From a virus, in the IMG/VR virus record IMGVR_UViG_3300037258_000612, positions 1 through 40,542 of that record: 40,542 nucleotides of DNA. One strand, 5' to 3'. Positions 32,148 through 38,619 of the stretch are shown one piece after another (the first letter of the stretch is position 1; the number at the start of each line of letters is the position of its first letter). The notes beneath the pieces are model-generated. The model did no database searches and was not told the origin of the DNA. It saw only the letters and a list, made by a program, of their open reading frames with translations. The translations under genes and the position numbers were made by a program.

Positions 32148-32310
32148 TGTATTCTTCCGGTTCATCAAAGTTTTCTAGGTTTTCTAAACTCTCATAAATT
32201 GCATGAAGGCAAATTTTCATAGTGTTTACGTTGTCTGTCCCTATTCCCTTTGAAGCCAATTCGAGGAGACATACATACTCGTTTTCTTCCATCATGATTA
32301 TTCTTTTCAT
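32137..32310 (-). CDS. Small hypothetical protein
   Basis: 57 aa: MKRIIMMEENEYVCLLELAS, then a helical acidic tail ending PEEYNGN. GGAG lies 5 nt before the ATG, which shares one base with the upstream TGA (TGATG). Overlaps the next gene by 11 nt. Too short for usual length cut-offs but well supported by coupling. Confidence 0.62.
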   Translation of the reverse strand: MKRIIMMEENEYVCLLELASKGIGTDNVNTMKICLHAIYESLENLENFDEPEEYNGN

Positions 32311-33029
32311 CAAATCTCCACTGGGTTTCTTCTTCTATAATTATACATCTCTAGAAGCAATTCTATATATGCCTTCCGCCCGTTTCTTCGATCCATAAGG
32401 AACCCAAATTTATCCACTTGTTCTAAGAACTTAGAAGGGTTGATTTCTGGGTTTGAAATAACATAAGAAAAGGCTCTAACGAACGACTGAGTATGCCAAA
32501 CGGCTGGCGACTTATGGTAAAACATCTTTACTTTGTCTAAATAGGATTTATAAAACTCAATCAATTCTACAGCACTGTCTTTATATCTAAAATTCCCTTT
32601 AGAAAATTCTGAATAGAAAGAGTCCGCAGAGTTCCCCATGAAGAAACCGAGAGTCTCTGTAGGATGAAGGTTATTTGCCTCCGCTAACTTTTTCAGTTTG
32701 ACATATTCTGGATATTGGAGACTATTTGCGTAGAAATCCAAATAGTCCGACATTTTCCAGTCTCGACGGTAAGAGTTCAGTGTGGATATCTGTTGTGAAC
32801 CTATTTGATCCTTTTGTATGTAATAAATTGGAAGATCCAATCTCTTAGCGGCCTCGAGCCGATGCTGGCCATCAATGACCTCAAACTCCTCATTCACCAG
32901 AATGGGGGAGCATTCGAGTAGGTTTTCTTTAGAAATTGAAAGCATCAAATCCTCGACATGCTTTTCATGAAGCTTGCGATTACCACCTTTGACGGTTTTG
33001 AACATATTATAGTTTTTTGTTTTTTCCAT
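32310..33029 (-). CDS. ParB/sulfiredoxin-fold nuclease-domain protein
   Basis: 239 aa from ATG 33029 (AAAGGATAAAA). The ParB-like core is near the N-terminus: KLHEKHVEDLMLSISKENL, SPILVNEEFEVIDGQHRLEA, AKRLDLPIYYI, with the conserved GQHR. A helical domain of about 150 residues follows. Phage proteins of this class act in DNA binding, nicking or regulation; there is no ParA partner, so plasmid partition is unlikely. Confidence 0.78.
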   Translation of the reverse strand: MEKTKNYNMFKTVKGGNRKLHEKHVEDLMLSISKENLLECSPILVNEEFEVIDGQHRLEAAKRLDLPIYYIQKDQIGSQQISTLNSYRRDWKMSDYLDFYANSLQYPEYVKLKKLAEANNLHPTETLGFFMGNSADSFYSEFSKGNFRYKDSAVELIEFYKSYLDKVKMFYHKSPAVWHTQSFVRAFSYVISNPEINPSKFLEQVDKFGFLMDRRNGRKAYIELLLEMYNYRRRNPVEI

Positions 33030-33369
33030 TTTTATCCTTTGGTTTGTAGTAAATTTTAGATTTTTCACTTAATGTAACTATATAAACATGCTTAGGGTTT
33101 ACACAGTTCTTTTCCTTACAAGTCGATATCACTACGAATTTTTTAGAATCCAAACTTTTTAAATGATTCCAGAAAATCATTGCGGCGACACGAATAGGCA
33201 TACTCTTTCCATCCATGACAAACGCAACTTGTTTGATTGTCTTCATCCTGTCATAAGAATAAATCCAATGATCCCCCACTTTCTTGACCCGATTGAAGAG
33301 TCGCCGACGGGCATAGAAATATCGCTTCAAAAACTTAGGGTCTTCTTGAAATGTGAGTTTATCGTCCAT
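33007..33369 (-). CDS. Degenerate HNH-like DNA-binding protein
   Basis: 120 aa. GDHWIYSYDRMKTIKQVAF, PIRVAAMIFWNHL and STCKEKNCVNPKHVYIVT follow the layout of short phage HNH proteins (W-x-x, V-x-x-A-x-x-x-W, C-x-x-x-x-CVNPxHL), but the usual catalytic His before the first Cys is Ser (IST-C). It may bind DNA without cutting. The start has no Shine-Dalgarno site: a strong -10 ends 6 nt before the ATG, so the mRNA would be leaderless. Lysine-rich tail. Confidence 0.58.
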   Translation of the reverse strand: MDDKLTFQEDPKFLKRYFYARRRLFNRVKKVGDHWIYSYDRMKTIKQVAFVMDGKSMPIRVAAMIFWNHLKSLDSKKFVVISTCKEKNCVNPKHVYIVTLSEKSKIYYKPKDKNGKNKKL

Positions 33370-33375
33370 GATGGT

Positions 33376-33403
33376 ATTATAACAAACCCGTGATAAAACA
33401 CAA
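33376..33403 (-). promoter_or_regulatory. Sigma70-like promoter giving a leaderless mRNA
   Basis: Minus strand TTGTGT (33403-33398), 16-bp spacer, TATAAT (33381-33376). Transcription would start at or within a base or two of the ATG at 33369. Same boxes and spacing as the promoter at 1012-1039. Confidence 0.65.
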
Positions 33404-33418
33404 TTGGTAAACTTTATT

Positions 33419-33757
33419 TTACCCGTACTTCTTAAACTCCCGCTCCCACTCTGACGGCAGGTCGATCCGCTTCAACTGACCCTTATATCCCATAGTATTC
33501 AAGATCCCACAAAGCTCACTCCTAAACTCTCTATGTCCCTGATGGAATGAAATGCAATAGGCTCCATTGCGGGTGGGGAAGCCGTGGACGAAAAGGACGG
33601 AGAGCCATTCATCGCGATCCTGCTGAACCTCGACCTTGATATCCTCAGTGAACCGAACCTTTCCAATCATTTTGTGATAGTAAGTAATATTTTCCTTGGC
33701 AGCTGGATGCGGGCTATTGCCCTTTTGAGCTTTTGGCTCTCCGTCTTCATATTTCAT
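33419..33757 (-). CDS. Hypothetical protein
   Basis: 112 aa, MKYEDGEPKAQKGNSPHPAA. Mixed alpha/beta with WLSVLFVHGFPTRNGAYCISF. Start follows the upstream stop directly (TAA then ATG), so translation is coupled to the replication-like gene. Family not recognised. Confidence 0.58.
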   Translation of the reverse strand: MKYEDGEPKAQKGNSPHPAAKENITYYHKMIGKVRFTEDIKVEVQQDRDEWLSVLFVHGFPTRNGAYCISFHQGHREFRSELCGILNTMGYKGQLKRIDLPSEWEREFKKYG

Positions 33758-34645
33758 TTACTTTTTTCTTATATTAAACCGTTTTAAAAGGATCTCTTCA
33801 AAAGTTTCGCATTGGAGATCCAGAGAGATCGAATCGCCCGATTGGAAGGCCACGAAGCTCTTATGGATCGTCAGAAGATGTGGTTCGCCACGGTTGGCGA
33901 GGATTGTTTTGATCTGTCTTGCAACCTCTAGGTTCTGTTTGACCTTGGCCTCTGAGGTATTGGCAGGGGTCATCTGAATCTTGATCTTATCGAACTGTCG
34001 TCGCAAGGAATCGGGACTTTGGACATTTTTCCACCAAAAGTCGCTAATTTCAAATATAAATCTCAAGACAGACTTTATGTCATCCCAACTACGATGATCG
34101 ATCCTGTGGCATTTTTCGAGGTCTTTAGCCCATTGGATAAGATTGGGAGGCTTGTGTCCTGGATTGATCTTAAGGATTCGATCCCAAAGGTCATTGGCTA
34201 TTTCTGTAGATTCAATTGGAATTTTGGAAGGGGTATCTTCTTTCTTGGTGTCTTTCAGTACTTGGTTAGAATCAGTACTTGGTAGTGCGGGATTTTCCGT
34301 TTGCGGATCTTCCGTATACGGAAAACCCCGAAGCGGTAAAATTTTTTGAATTTCTTGAGAATATGGGTAAATAGTGTAATCGACGGCTCCGAACTTACCA
34401 CCCTGGTTTGATTGAGATTTGACGACGAGACCCTCTTTCTCCAATTCTTTGAGGGCTGAATAAATGGCATCCGCCCCCTCCTTGGACACTTTCGCTAAAT
34501 GGGTCACATGAAATTGCCAGTCCTCAGACTTGGACATGCAGAAAGCCCAAAGACCCTTTGCTTTGAAGGAAAGTCGAGGATTTTCTAGGACTCCGTTGAA
34601 TAAAACGGTGAAGTTTTTTTGTATTTGTACTTTTACGACGGTCAT
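33758..34645 (-). CDS. Replication-initiator-like winged-helix protein
   Basis: 295 aa. N-terminal winged helix: ENPRLSFKAKGLWAFCMS, then FHVTHLAKVSKEGADAIYSA and LKELEKEGLVVKSQ, a pattern frequent in phage replication proteins and DnaD/replisome organisers. A polar linker (about 110-150) leads to a C-terminal helical domain with WDDIKSVLRFIFEISDFWWK, typical of proteins that load or attract host helicase. GAGGAGCTT precedes the ATG. The genome has no polymerase or helicase, so this is the best replication-initiation candidate; the dyads upstream might include its binding site. Confidence 0.65.
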   Translation of the reverse strand: MTVVKVQIQKNFTVLFNGVLENPRLSFKAKGLWAFCMSKSEDWQFHVTHLAKVSKEGADAIYSALKELEKEGLVVKSQSNQGGKFGAVDYTIYPYSQEIQKILPLRGFPYTEDPQTENPALPSTDSNQVLKDTKKEDTPSKIPIESTEIANDLWDRILKINPGHKPPNLIQWAKDLEKCHRIDHRSWDDIKSVLRFIFEISDFWWKNVQSPDSLRRQFDKIKIQMTPANTSEAKVKQNLEVARQIKTILANRGEPHLLTIHKSFVAFQSGDSISLDLQCETFEEILLKRFNIRKK

Positions 34646-34708
34646 AAGCTCCTCTATGGTTTTGAAGCCCTGCCACTCTCTAGACCAACGGTAAGAAATT
34701 ACTTAGGA

Positions 34709-34757
34709 TTGCATTTTAGCGACCGCTATGTAAAATGGATGATGTTCACACAGAACA
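34709..34757 (+). promoter_or_regulatory. Candidate promoter with two operator-like dyads
   Basis: TTGCAT (34709-34714), 16-bp spacer and TAAAAT (34731-34736) on the plus strand. A palindrome CATTTTAGCG-AC-CGCTA..TAAAATG (34712-34737) spans the boxes; TAGCG and CGCTA are exact arms. TGTTC-ACACA-GAACA (34743-34757) covers the expected start point. Both are natural repressor or initiator sites. Confidence 0.5.
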
Positions 34758-34765
34758 TTTCCGTT

Positions 34766-34798
34766 GGCCCTAGATTATTGGCTAGGGCCTCTTTTTTT
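34766..34798 (+). terminator. Intrinsic terminator
   Basis: GGCCCTAG (34766-34773) and CTAGGGCC (34782-34789) form a perfect 8-bp stem with an 8-nt loop, followed by TCTTTTTTT. No plus-strand gene ends here, so it would end a short transcript from the promoter at 34709 or attenuate one heading for the gene at 34962. Confidence 0.75.
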
Positions 34799-34908
34799 AC
34801 CCAACATACCCCTTAGATCAAAATAAATCCACCACTTGTCGTAAATTCCTTCATCGGTTAAGTTGGGATCAACATTTTTTCTCCATTTAAAAAAAATGTT
34901 TTTTTCAT
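34775..34908 (-). CDS. Small protein requiring a -1 frameshift (or frameshifted gene)
   Basis: AAAGGTAAGA precedes an ATG at 34908. Read straight, only 16 codons follow. The -1 frame gives a convincing protein (KWRKNVDPNLTDEGIYDKWW, then IYFDLRGMLGKKRGPSQ) to a stop at 34775, but that frame has no start of its own. The switch falls on a run of eight T ending TTTTTTA; T-TTT-TTA is a classic -1 slippery heptamer. Product would be 44 aa. A homopolymer error or real mutation is the alternative. Its stop lies in the loop of the terminator hairpin. Confidence 0.48.
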
Positions 34909-34922
34909 TCTTACCTTTGGTT

Positions 34923-34950
34923 GGGTCCCTTAGTTCGGGGACCCATTTTT
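34923..34950 (+). terminator. Terminator-like hairpin ahead of the 34962 gene
   Basis: GGGTCCC (34923-34929) and GGGACCC (34938-34944) pair perfectly, followed by ATTTTT. It ends only 4 nt before the AGGAG of the next gene, so it could act as an attenuator or translational block. Confidence 0.6.
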
Positions 34951-34961
34951 ATTAGGAGCAT

Positions 34962-35186
34962 ATGGTCACAATCGAGTTTCAAGGCGAGATGCCAAAGATT
35001 TATGAAATGCACTGTTTTAGAGTCCATTGGTCAGACTTTGATCGGGAGGCAGAACTGGCAAAGACCTACAAAGTCCTTTGCTCTGTCGTTTGCCAAGACG
35101 GCGTATTCCTCGTTCTTTTGCCCAAGGACAACCGATATTGCAACTTTGACATAAAGACCGGTCCCATCAGAAATGGCTCAAAATAG
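34962..35186 (+). CDS. Small hypothetical protein behind an attenuator-like leader
   Basis: 74 aa, MVTIEFQGEMPKIYEMHCFR. Beta-rich, with YKVLCSVVCQDGVFLVLLPK. AGGAG lies 3 nt before the ATG, close to the T run of a hairpin. It is alone on the plus strand between minus-strand genes and converges on the 74-aa zinc protein. Function unknown. Confidence 0.6.
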   Translation: MVTIEFQGEMPKIYEMHCFRVHWSDFDREAELAKTYKVLCSVVCQDGVFLVLLPKDNRYCNFDIKTGPIRNGSK

Positions 35187-35188
35187 CC

Positions 35189-35413
35189 CTATTTGCAGAA
35201 GTTCTCACGAATTCCAAAGGTGTCCACGAACGTAACCCCGCAGAAGCTACACTCCAAAACCTCTTTATAAATTATCTTTGGCGGGTGCTTGCGAAAGTAT
35301 CGCTTGCAATTGACACATGTCTTGGGGAGCTTTGGGTTGATTCTAGGAAGTCCCTGACCCCTTCTGTGACGCTTGACGGTAATGCTAAAGTTCATCAGAG
35401 CGCATGGTAACAC
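35189..35413 (-). CDS. Small zinc-ribbon basic protein
   Basis: 74 aa from a GTG that directly follows the upstream TGA; an internal ATG at 35395 (MNFSITVKRHRR) is possible. TCVNCKRYF and CSFCGVTF form a CxxC...CxxC zinc ribbon, with a basic first half. Probably binds nucleic acid. Coupled to the tiny membrane gene upstream. Confidence 0.55.
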   Translation of the reverse strand: MLPCALMNFSITVKRHRRGQGLPRINPKLPKTCVNCKRYFRKHPPKIIYKEVLECSFCGVTFVDTFGIRENFCK

Positions 35414-35521
35414 TCAAATTATTTTTAGACACACCGATAATATGAAGTAAAAAACGAAAGCTACAATACAGGCCAACCAAGCTATCACTAGAGCTATGAA
35501 GATGAGGGGAATAAACCTCAT
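35414..35521 (-). CDS. Tiny membrane protein
   Basis: 35 aa, almost wholly hydrophobic (MRFIPLIFIALVIAWLACIV, then AFVFYFILSVC). GAGG precedes the ATG, which overlaps the upstream stop as ATGA. Size suits a single-pass membrane peptide; a holin-like or regulatory role is possible but unproved. Confidence 0.55.
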   Translation of the reverse strand: MRFIPLIFIALVIAWLACIVAFVFYFILSVCLKII

Positions 35522-35607
35522 CTATCATCCTCGCCAATCAAATATGCAATGACCCCGATTAAGACCAGAGCCATTGTGATAAATGATATAACTTGAAGGT
35601 TATTCAT
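35518..35607 (-). CDS. Tiny membrane protein
   Basis: 29 aa: MNNLQVISFITMALVLIGVI then AYLIGEDDR. One membrane helix with a charged end. AGGGG precedes ATG 35607 (another ATG at 35610), overlapping the lipoprotein gene end by 8 nt. Second of two coupled membrane peptides next to the lipoprotein. Confidence 0.52.
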   Translation of the reverse strand: MNNLQVISFITMALVLIGVIAYLIGEDDR

Positions 35608-35770
35608 CATCCCCTAGTTCTAAAGGGAAGATCAAAATCTTCATGCCCTTGTCGGCATCGAGCGAGTGACGTTGGATTTGAGCTTCAACGGTAAATCCTG
35701 GCTCTTTGTCCAATGTTGATCGGAAAGATGTGCAGGAAGTTAGTAGTGGTAATAGAAGTAGATATTTCAT
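35600..35770 (-). CDS. Small lipoprotein
   Basis: 56 aa from ATG 35770 (GAGG upstream). MKYLLLLPLLTSC is a lipoprotein signal with an LTSC lipobox, so Cys13 would be lipidated and the rest (SFRSTLDKEPGFTVEAQIQR...) placed in the periplasm. Size and context would fit an outer-membrane spanin or an exclusion lipoprotein, but it lacks the proline-rich linker usual in Rz1. Its ribosome site lies inside a 9-bp hairpin. Confidence 0.62.
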   Translation of the reverse strand: MKYLLLLPLLTSCTSFRSTLDKEPGFTVEAQIQRHSLDADKGMKILIFPLELGDDE

Positions 35771-35775
35771 AAACA

Positions 35776-35809
35776 CCTCGGTTGAGCCATTTTTGTAACA
35801 CAACCGAGG
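35776..35809 (-). promoter_or_regulatory. Hairpin that hides the lipoprotein ribosome site
   Basis: CCTCGGTTG (35809-35801) and CAACCGAGG (35784-35776) are perfect 9-bp inverted repeats with a 16-nt loop. The GAGG used as Shine-Dalgarno is the last part of the second arm, 5 nt from the ATG. Folding would block initiation. Confidence 0.6.
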
Positions 35810-35822
35810 ATTTTGAGGGAAG

Positions 35823-36314
35823 TTAGAAACCGAGACCAGAGGAGATGAAAATCTCTTTATCGATAGTCATCCCTGCTTCGATGAAGTGGAAACGGCCAAC
35901 CTCTTGGCGGATGTGATAACCGACTTTGAACGGAACATCCCAAAGTTTGGTTGCCATCCGGTTGTGAGCCGCATCGATAACGACGACATGACTCAGATTG
36001 ATCCCAGCACCAACATAGATCCCTTGAAGGATTGCAGGAGTGGCTAGAACTGAAAACTCAACTCCAACTCTTGAATATTCGGGATGATGAGTATAGTCAC
36101 CAGAAGCATCAAAGCCAAAGTATTGGTTCCAGACTCGTGATCCGAGTCCAACCTTCGTCCCACGAAAAAACTCCCAATTGGGACTCTTTGGAGCTGCACT
36201 GCCCATTTTGACATAAGCGGCTTCATCCCATTTTAGATTGGAGAAGTCCAAGAAAGAAGGGGTGTCAGCGAACAAAGTAACTGTTGATGCTAGTAATGTT
36301 AAAAGAAATTTCAT
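35823..36314 (-). CDS. Secreted outer-membrane beta-barrel-like protein
   Basis: 163 aa. Signal peptide MKFLLTLLASTVTLFA with cleavage expected near FA-DT. The mature part has alternating strands (KVGLGSRVWNQYFGFDASGD, VGVEFSVLATPA, GIYVGAGINLSH, PFKVGYHIRQEV, HFIEAGMTIDK) and ends in phenylalanine, a C-terminal signature of outer-membrane proteins. About 145 mature residues would make an eight-stranded barrel. AAGGAGAGTT before the ATG. Phage-coded barrels can alter host surface or exclude superinfection (known for Lom-type proteins); role here inferred. Confidence 0.65.
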   Translation of the reverse strand: MKFLLTLLASTVTLFADTPSFLDFSNLKWDEAAYVKMGSAAPKSPNWEFFRGTKVGLGSRVWNQYFGFDASGDYTHHPEYSRVGVEFSVLATPAILQGIYVGAGINLSHVVVIDAAHNRMATKLWDVPFKVGYHIRQEVGRFHFIEAGMTIDKEIFISSGLGF

Positions 36315-36386
36315 AACTCTCCTTAAGTTAAAGTTATGAGTGAAGAGTAGATTTGGGAGATATTTTAAGGCAATGCTAAGATTTTT

Positions 36387-36569
36387 TTACTTCTTCTTAG
36401 ATCCGACCTTCATCCCTTTCTTGCGAGCCTCACTGAGTGCGATTGCGATGGCCTGTTTCGGGTTATGAGTTGCAGGGGCAGATTTCTTGCCAGGGTGCAT
36501 GTTCCCTTCCTTAAAGTCGTGCATGCGCTTCTCTACAAATTTCCTTGCTTTCTTACTTTCCTTGGCCAT
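36387..36569 (-). CDS. DUF6496-like small basic protein
   Basis: 60 aa. RMHDFKEGNMHPGKKSAPAT then HNPKQAIAIALSEARKKGMK match a small basic family with a QAIAIALSEAR core, which I know as DUF6496-like. Very lysine-rich; likely nucleic-acid binding. The start overlaps the upstream gene by 17 nt. Confidence 0.72.
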   Translation of the reverse strand: MAKESKKARKFVEKRMHDFKEGNMHPGKKSAPATHNPKQAIAIALSEARKKGMKVGSKKK

Positions 36570-36780
36570 GAGGTTCCTCTATTGGATTGGTGATTTTTTG
36601 GACAAACTTTCGATCTTCTGATGTCCATTCAGATGTAGGTTTGTACTTGTGGTTGGAGTCTTGGATCATTTGCGTGATGGTGGGATAGTGAATGACTGTT
36701 TTAGGTTTGGAGGTGGGGTCGGGAGAGACGAGTTTTGATCGTTCGCAACAACAATACCAACATGCTACTAGTCGGATCAT
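36553..36780 (-). CDS. Small hypothetical protein
   Basis: 75 aa. MIRLVACWYCCCERSKL has four cysteines in a short hydrophobic start; a lipobox-like VAC may be present, but the signal is too short to call. Polar remainder. The ATG is 3 nt after the fibre gene stop with no strong ribosome site. Confidence 0.48.
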   Translation of the reverse strand: MIRLVACWYCCCERSKLVSPDPTSKPKTVIHYPTITQMIQDSNHKYKPTSEWTSEDRKFVQKITNPIEEPHGQGK

Positions 36781-36783
36781 AAG

Positions 36784-37989
36784 TTATTCTACAAATCCAT
36801 AAAGGGTAAATGTGCCACTAAAGGTTCCTCTCGTTTCTGTGACAATTTGGAAAGCATTCGTGTCAGTAGGAGTAGCTGCATTATAATAAATTCCTGCGGT
36901 CATTTGCATACTATTTCCTGATGTAGAAACTCCTGAAATTTCATCAAATGAAGTTTCCTCAGATTGACCTAAAAATAAAGATCCAGAAGCTCCGATTCCG
37001 CCCCCAATCACTTGAACAGCCATTAATAATCCGTCCACAACAGTTACATTAGATCCAGTTGCAGAATTATAAGACCAACTATTTAAACCAGAAATATATC
37101 CAGTAGAGGCATAAGAACTACCTCCGTTTGAGGAAACTTGTAAAATCAAATAATCTGCGCCAGTTCCAAATGTCAAATCTCTAAATGTGATTTGATAACT
37201 TTTATAGGAAGCATTGAGAGTAAAAGCTAGAGAACTCGAAGTAGATGCTGTTTGTGAAGAGAGCAAAACCAAAGAACCACTAGTTGCTGTATTCGCAATC
37301 GTAATCGCTCCTGCCGATGGCGTGACTGAGATGCCTGAGCCTGCGGTGATTGTGGTTTGAAGGAGTTGATCGACAGATGTATCGAGGCCAACGACAACGG
37401 CTGAGGATGTTGAGGTGTTGCCTGTGATGCCTGAAATATAGGCTGTTGAAAGTTGTTGAGTGCCTGTTCCTGTCCCTGCACCTATACGAAGTTCATTAGA
37501 TTTACCAGCCGAACCATTACTATTTAAAGTAATATTATCTGATTCACTAGAAGTATATAATATTCCTGACTGATATCCCAATGATAGGTTGTAACTACCA
37601 GTCAAAAGATTTCCTAATGATTTGGCTCCCCATGCACAATTGTAACTTCCTGATGACAAAGATTGTAAAGCAATTAATCCATTAGCAGTATTGTAAGTTC
37701 CAGAAGTTAATACTCCAAAAACGGCTGCTCCCAAACCAGTATTGTCTGTTCCAGATATACTGGAATTACCCGCTGATTTACCAATAATTGTATTCCCACT
37801 TGCATCGGTAACATTAAATGTAGATGTGGTTCCACTATTTACAAAGCCGACACTTGACCCAGAATTTTGAGTTGATTTATGAGCATAGACCGTAACGGTA
37901 GACCCAGTTATCGACCCTGTGTCGCCATCAATCGTCTGTATGCCTGATCCACTACCACCTGAGTTGTTATTTGCGCCAGCTTGGGACAT
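36784..37989 (-). CDS. Tail fibre with YadA-head-like repeats
   Basis: 401 aa, very rich in Ser, Gly, Thr and Asn. Residues about 70-160 hold repeats such as NTGLGAAVFGVLTSGTYNTA, NGLIALQSLSSGSYNCAWGA and KSLGNLLTGSYNLSLGYQSG, the pattern of trimeric left-handed beta-roll adhesin heads. A linker with TITAGSGISVTPSAGAITIA leads to a C-terminal beta domain (about 245-401). AAGGAG lies before the ATG. Most likely the main receptor-binding fibre or a long accessory fibre. Confidence 0.75.
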   Translation of the reverse strand: MSQAGANNNSGGSGSGIQTIDGDTGSITGSTVTVYAHKSTQNSGSSVGFVNSGTTSTFNVTDASGNTIIGKSAGNSSISGTDNTGLGAAVFGVLTSGTYNTANGLIALQSLSSGSYNCAWGAKSLGNLLTGSYNLSLGYQSGILYTSSESDNITLNSNGSAGKSNELRIGAGTGTGTQQLSTAYISGITGNTSTSSAVVVGLDTSVDQLLQTTITAGSGISVTPSAGAITIANTATSGSLVLLSSQTASTSSSLAFTLNASYKSYQITFRDLTFGTGADYLILQVSSNGGSSYASTGYISGLNSWSYNSATGSNVTVVDGLLMAVQVIGGGIGASGSLFLGQSEETSFDEISGVSTSGNSMQMTAGIYYNAATPTDTNAFQIVTETRGTFSGTFTLYGFVE

Positions 37990-37998
37990 GATGACTCC

Positions 37999-38619
37999 TT
38001 ACTCCGCTGTCTCACTACCATGATGTGTAATCATGTGGCAATTTGCACAGAGCATAATACATTTTTTTGCTTCTTCCATTATGCACTCCCAACTATTACG
38101 TAAGAGGGGAGCCATTTCATATTTTTTCTTTTCGACATGATGGAATTGAAAAACGCGAATGGGAAGATTTTTTTCACCACACATATTGCATTTATTGCCA
38201 AAGTGCTTAATGAGACGGATTCTTTTGTCTCTAACCTTTTTGCAATTTTGCTGGTTCCGATGTTCCCTAATATTTTTGATGCCTTTTCCGAATCTTGGAT
38301 GAGGTCTACCGCATTTTTTCCAACTGATTGATGCTGCATTACATTTTCTGCATAGTCTTGAGATAAGCGTAGGTTTGTATTGCAATTTTCTTTCATGGCA
38401 TTGAGGACATTCTCGCCAATATCTCTTGGCTGTTTTTCTCCCGAATAATCCTGTAATGTCGCCATGACCAAACTTTGCTCTTTTACCCCAACAAAATTTG
38501 CACAATCCACTATGAGGCGTATTTTTTCTGACCAAGATTTCTTTCTGACATCCTGAACAGATGATTTTACGAGCAAGTTTTTTTCGACCGCCCGCCAATA
38601 CATATAACTTTTCTTCCAT
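37999..38619 (-). CDS. HNH endonuclease
   Basis: 206 aa from ATG 38619 (AGGAG with 8 nt spacing). The N-terminus has zinc knuckles (CSGC, CKFC, CPQC, CRKC). The C-terminal core is a classical HNH: KCNMCGEKN, FQFHHVEKKK, MLCANCHMITHH. Free-standing between two structural genes and unlike the portal-linked HNH in its catalytic core, though both carry a multi-knuckle zinc N-terminus. Probably a homing endonuclease targeting relatives in this fibre region. Confidence 0.85.
   Translation of the reverse strand: MEEKLYVLAGGRKKLARKIICSGCQKEILVRKNTPHSGLCKFCWGKRAKFGHGDITGLFGRKTAKRYWRECPQCHERKLQYKPTLISRLCRKCNAASISWKKCGRPHPRFGKGIKNIREHRNQQNCKKVRDKRIRLIKHFGNKCNMCGEKNLPIRVFQFHHVEKKKYEMAPLLRNSWECIMEEAKKCIMLCANCHMITHHGSETAE

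Larger units (their letters stand above)
34646..34961. other. Regulatory stretch upstream of the replication gene
   Basis: 316 nt with no ordinary full-length gene. It contains, from left, a 26-bp imperfect palindrome with promoter boxes, a TGTTC-ACACA-GAACA dyad, a terminator hairpin, a small minus-strand frame requiring a -1 shift (34775-34908) and a second terminator-like hairpin immediately ahead of the gene at 34962. Each is listed separately. Confidence 0.6.

Noticed and set aside
32310-33029. Plasmid-type partition (phage-plasmid) from the ParB-like gene
   Set aside because: No ParA gene, no parS-like repeat cluster and no integrase or plasmid replication protein; the ParB fold occurs in many lytic phages.
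34619-34816. 65-aa plus-strand frame ending after the terminator at 34766-34798
   Set aside because: It begins inside the replication-like gene in antisense, has no ribosome site and runs through a terminator.
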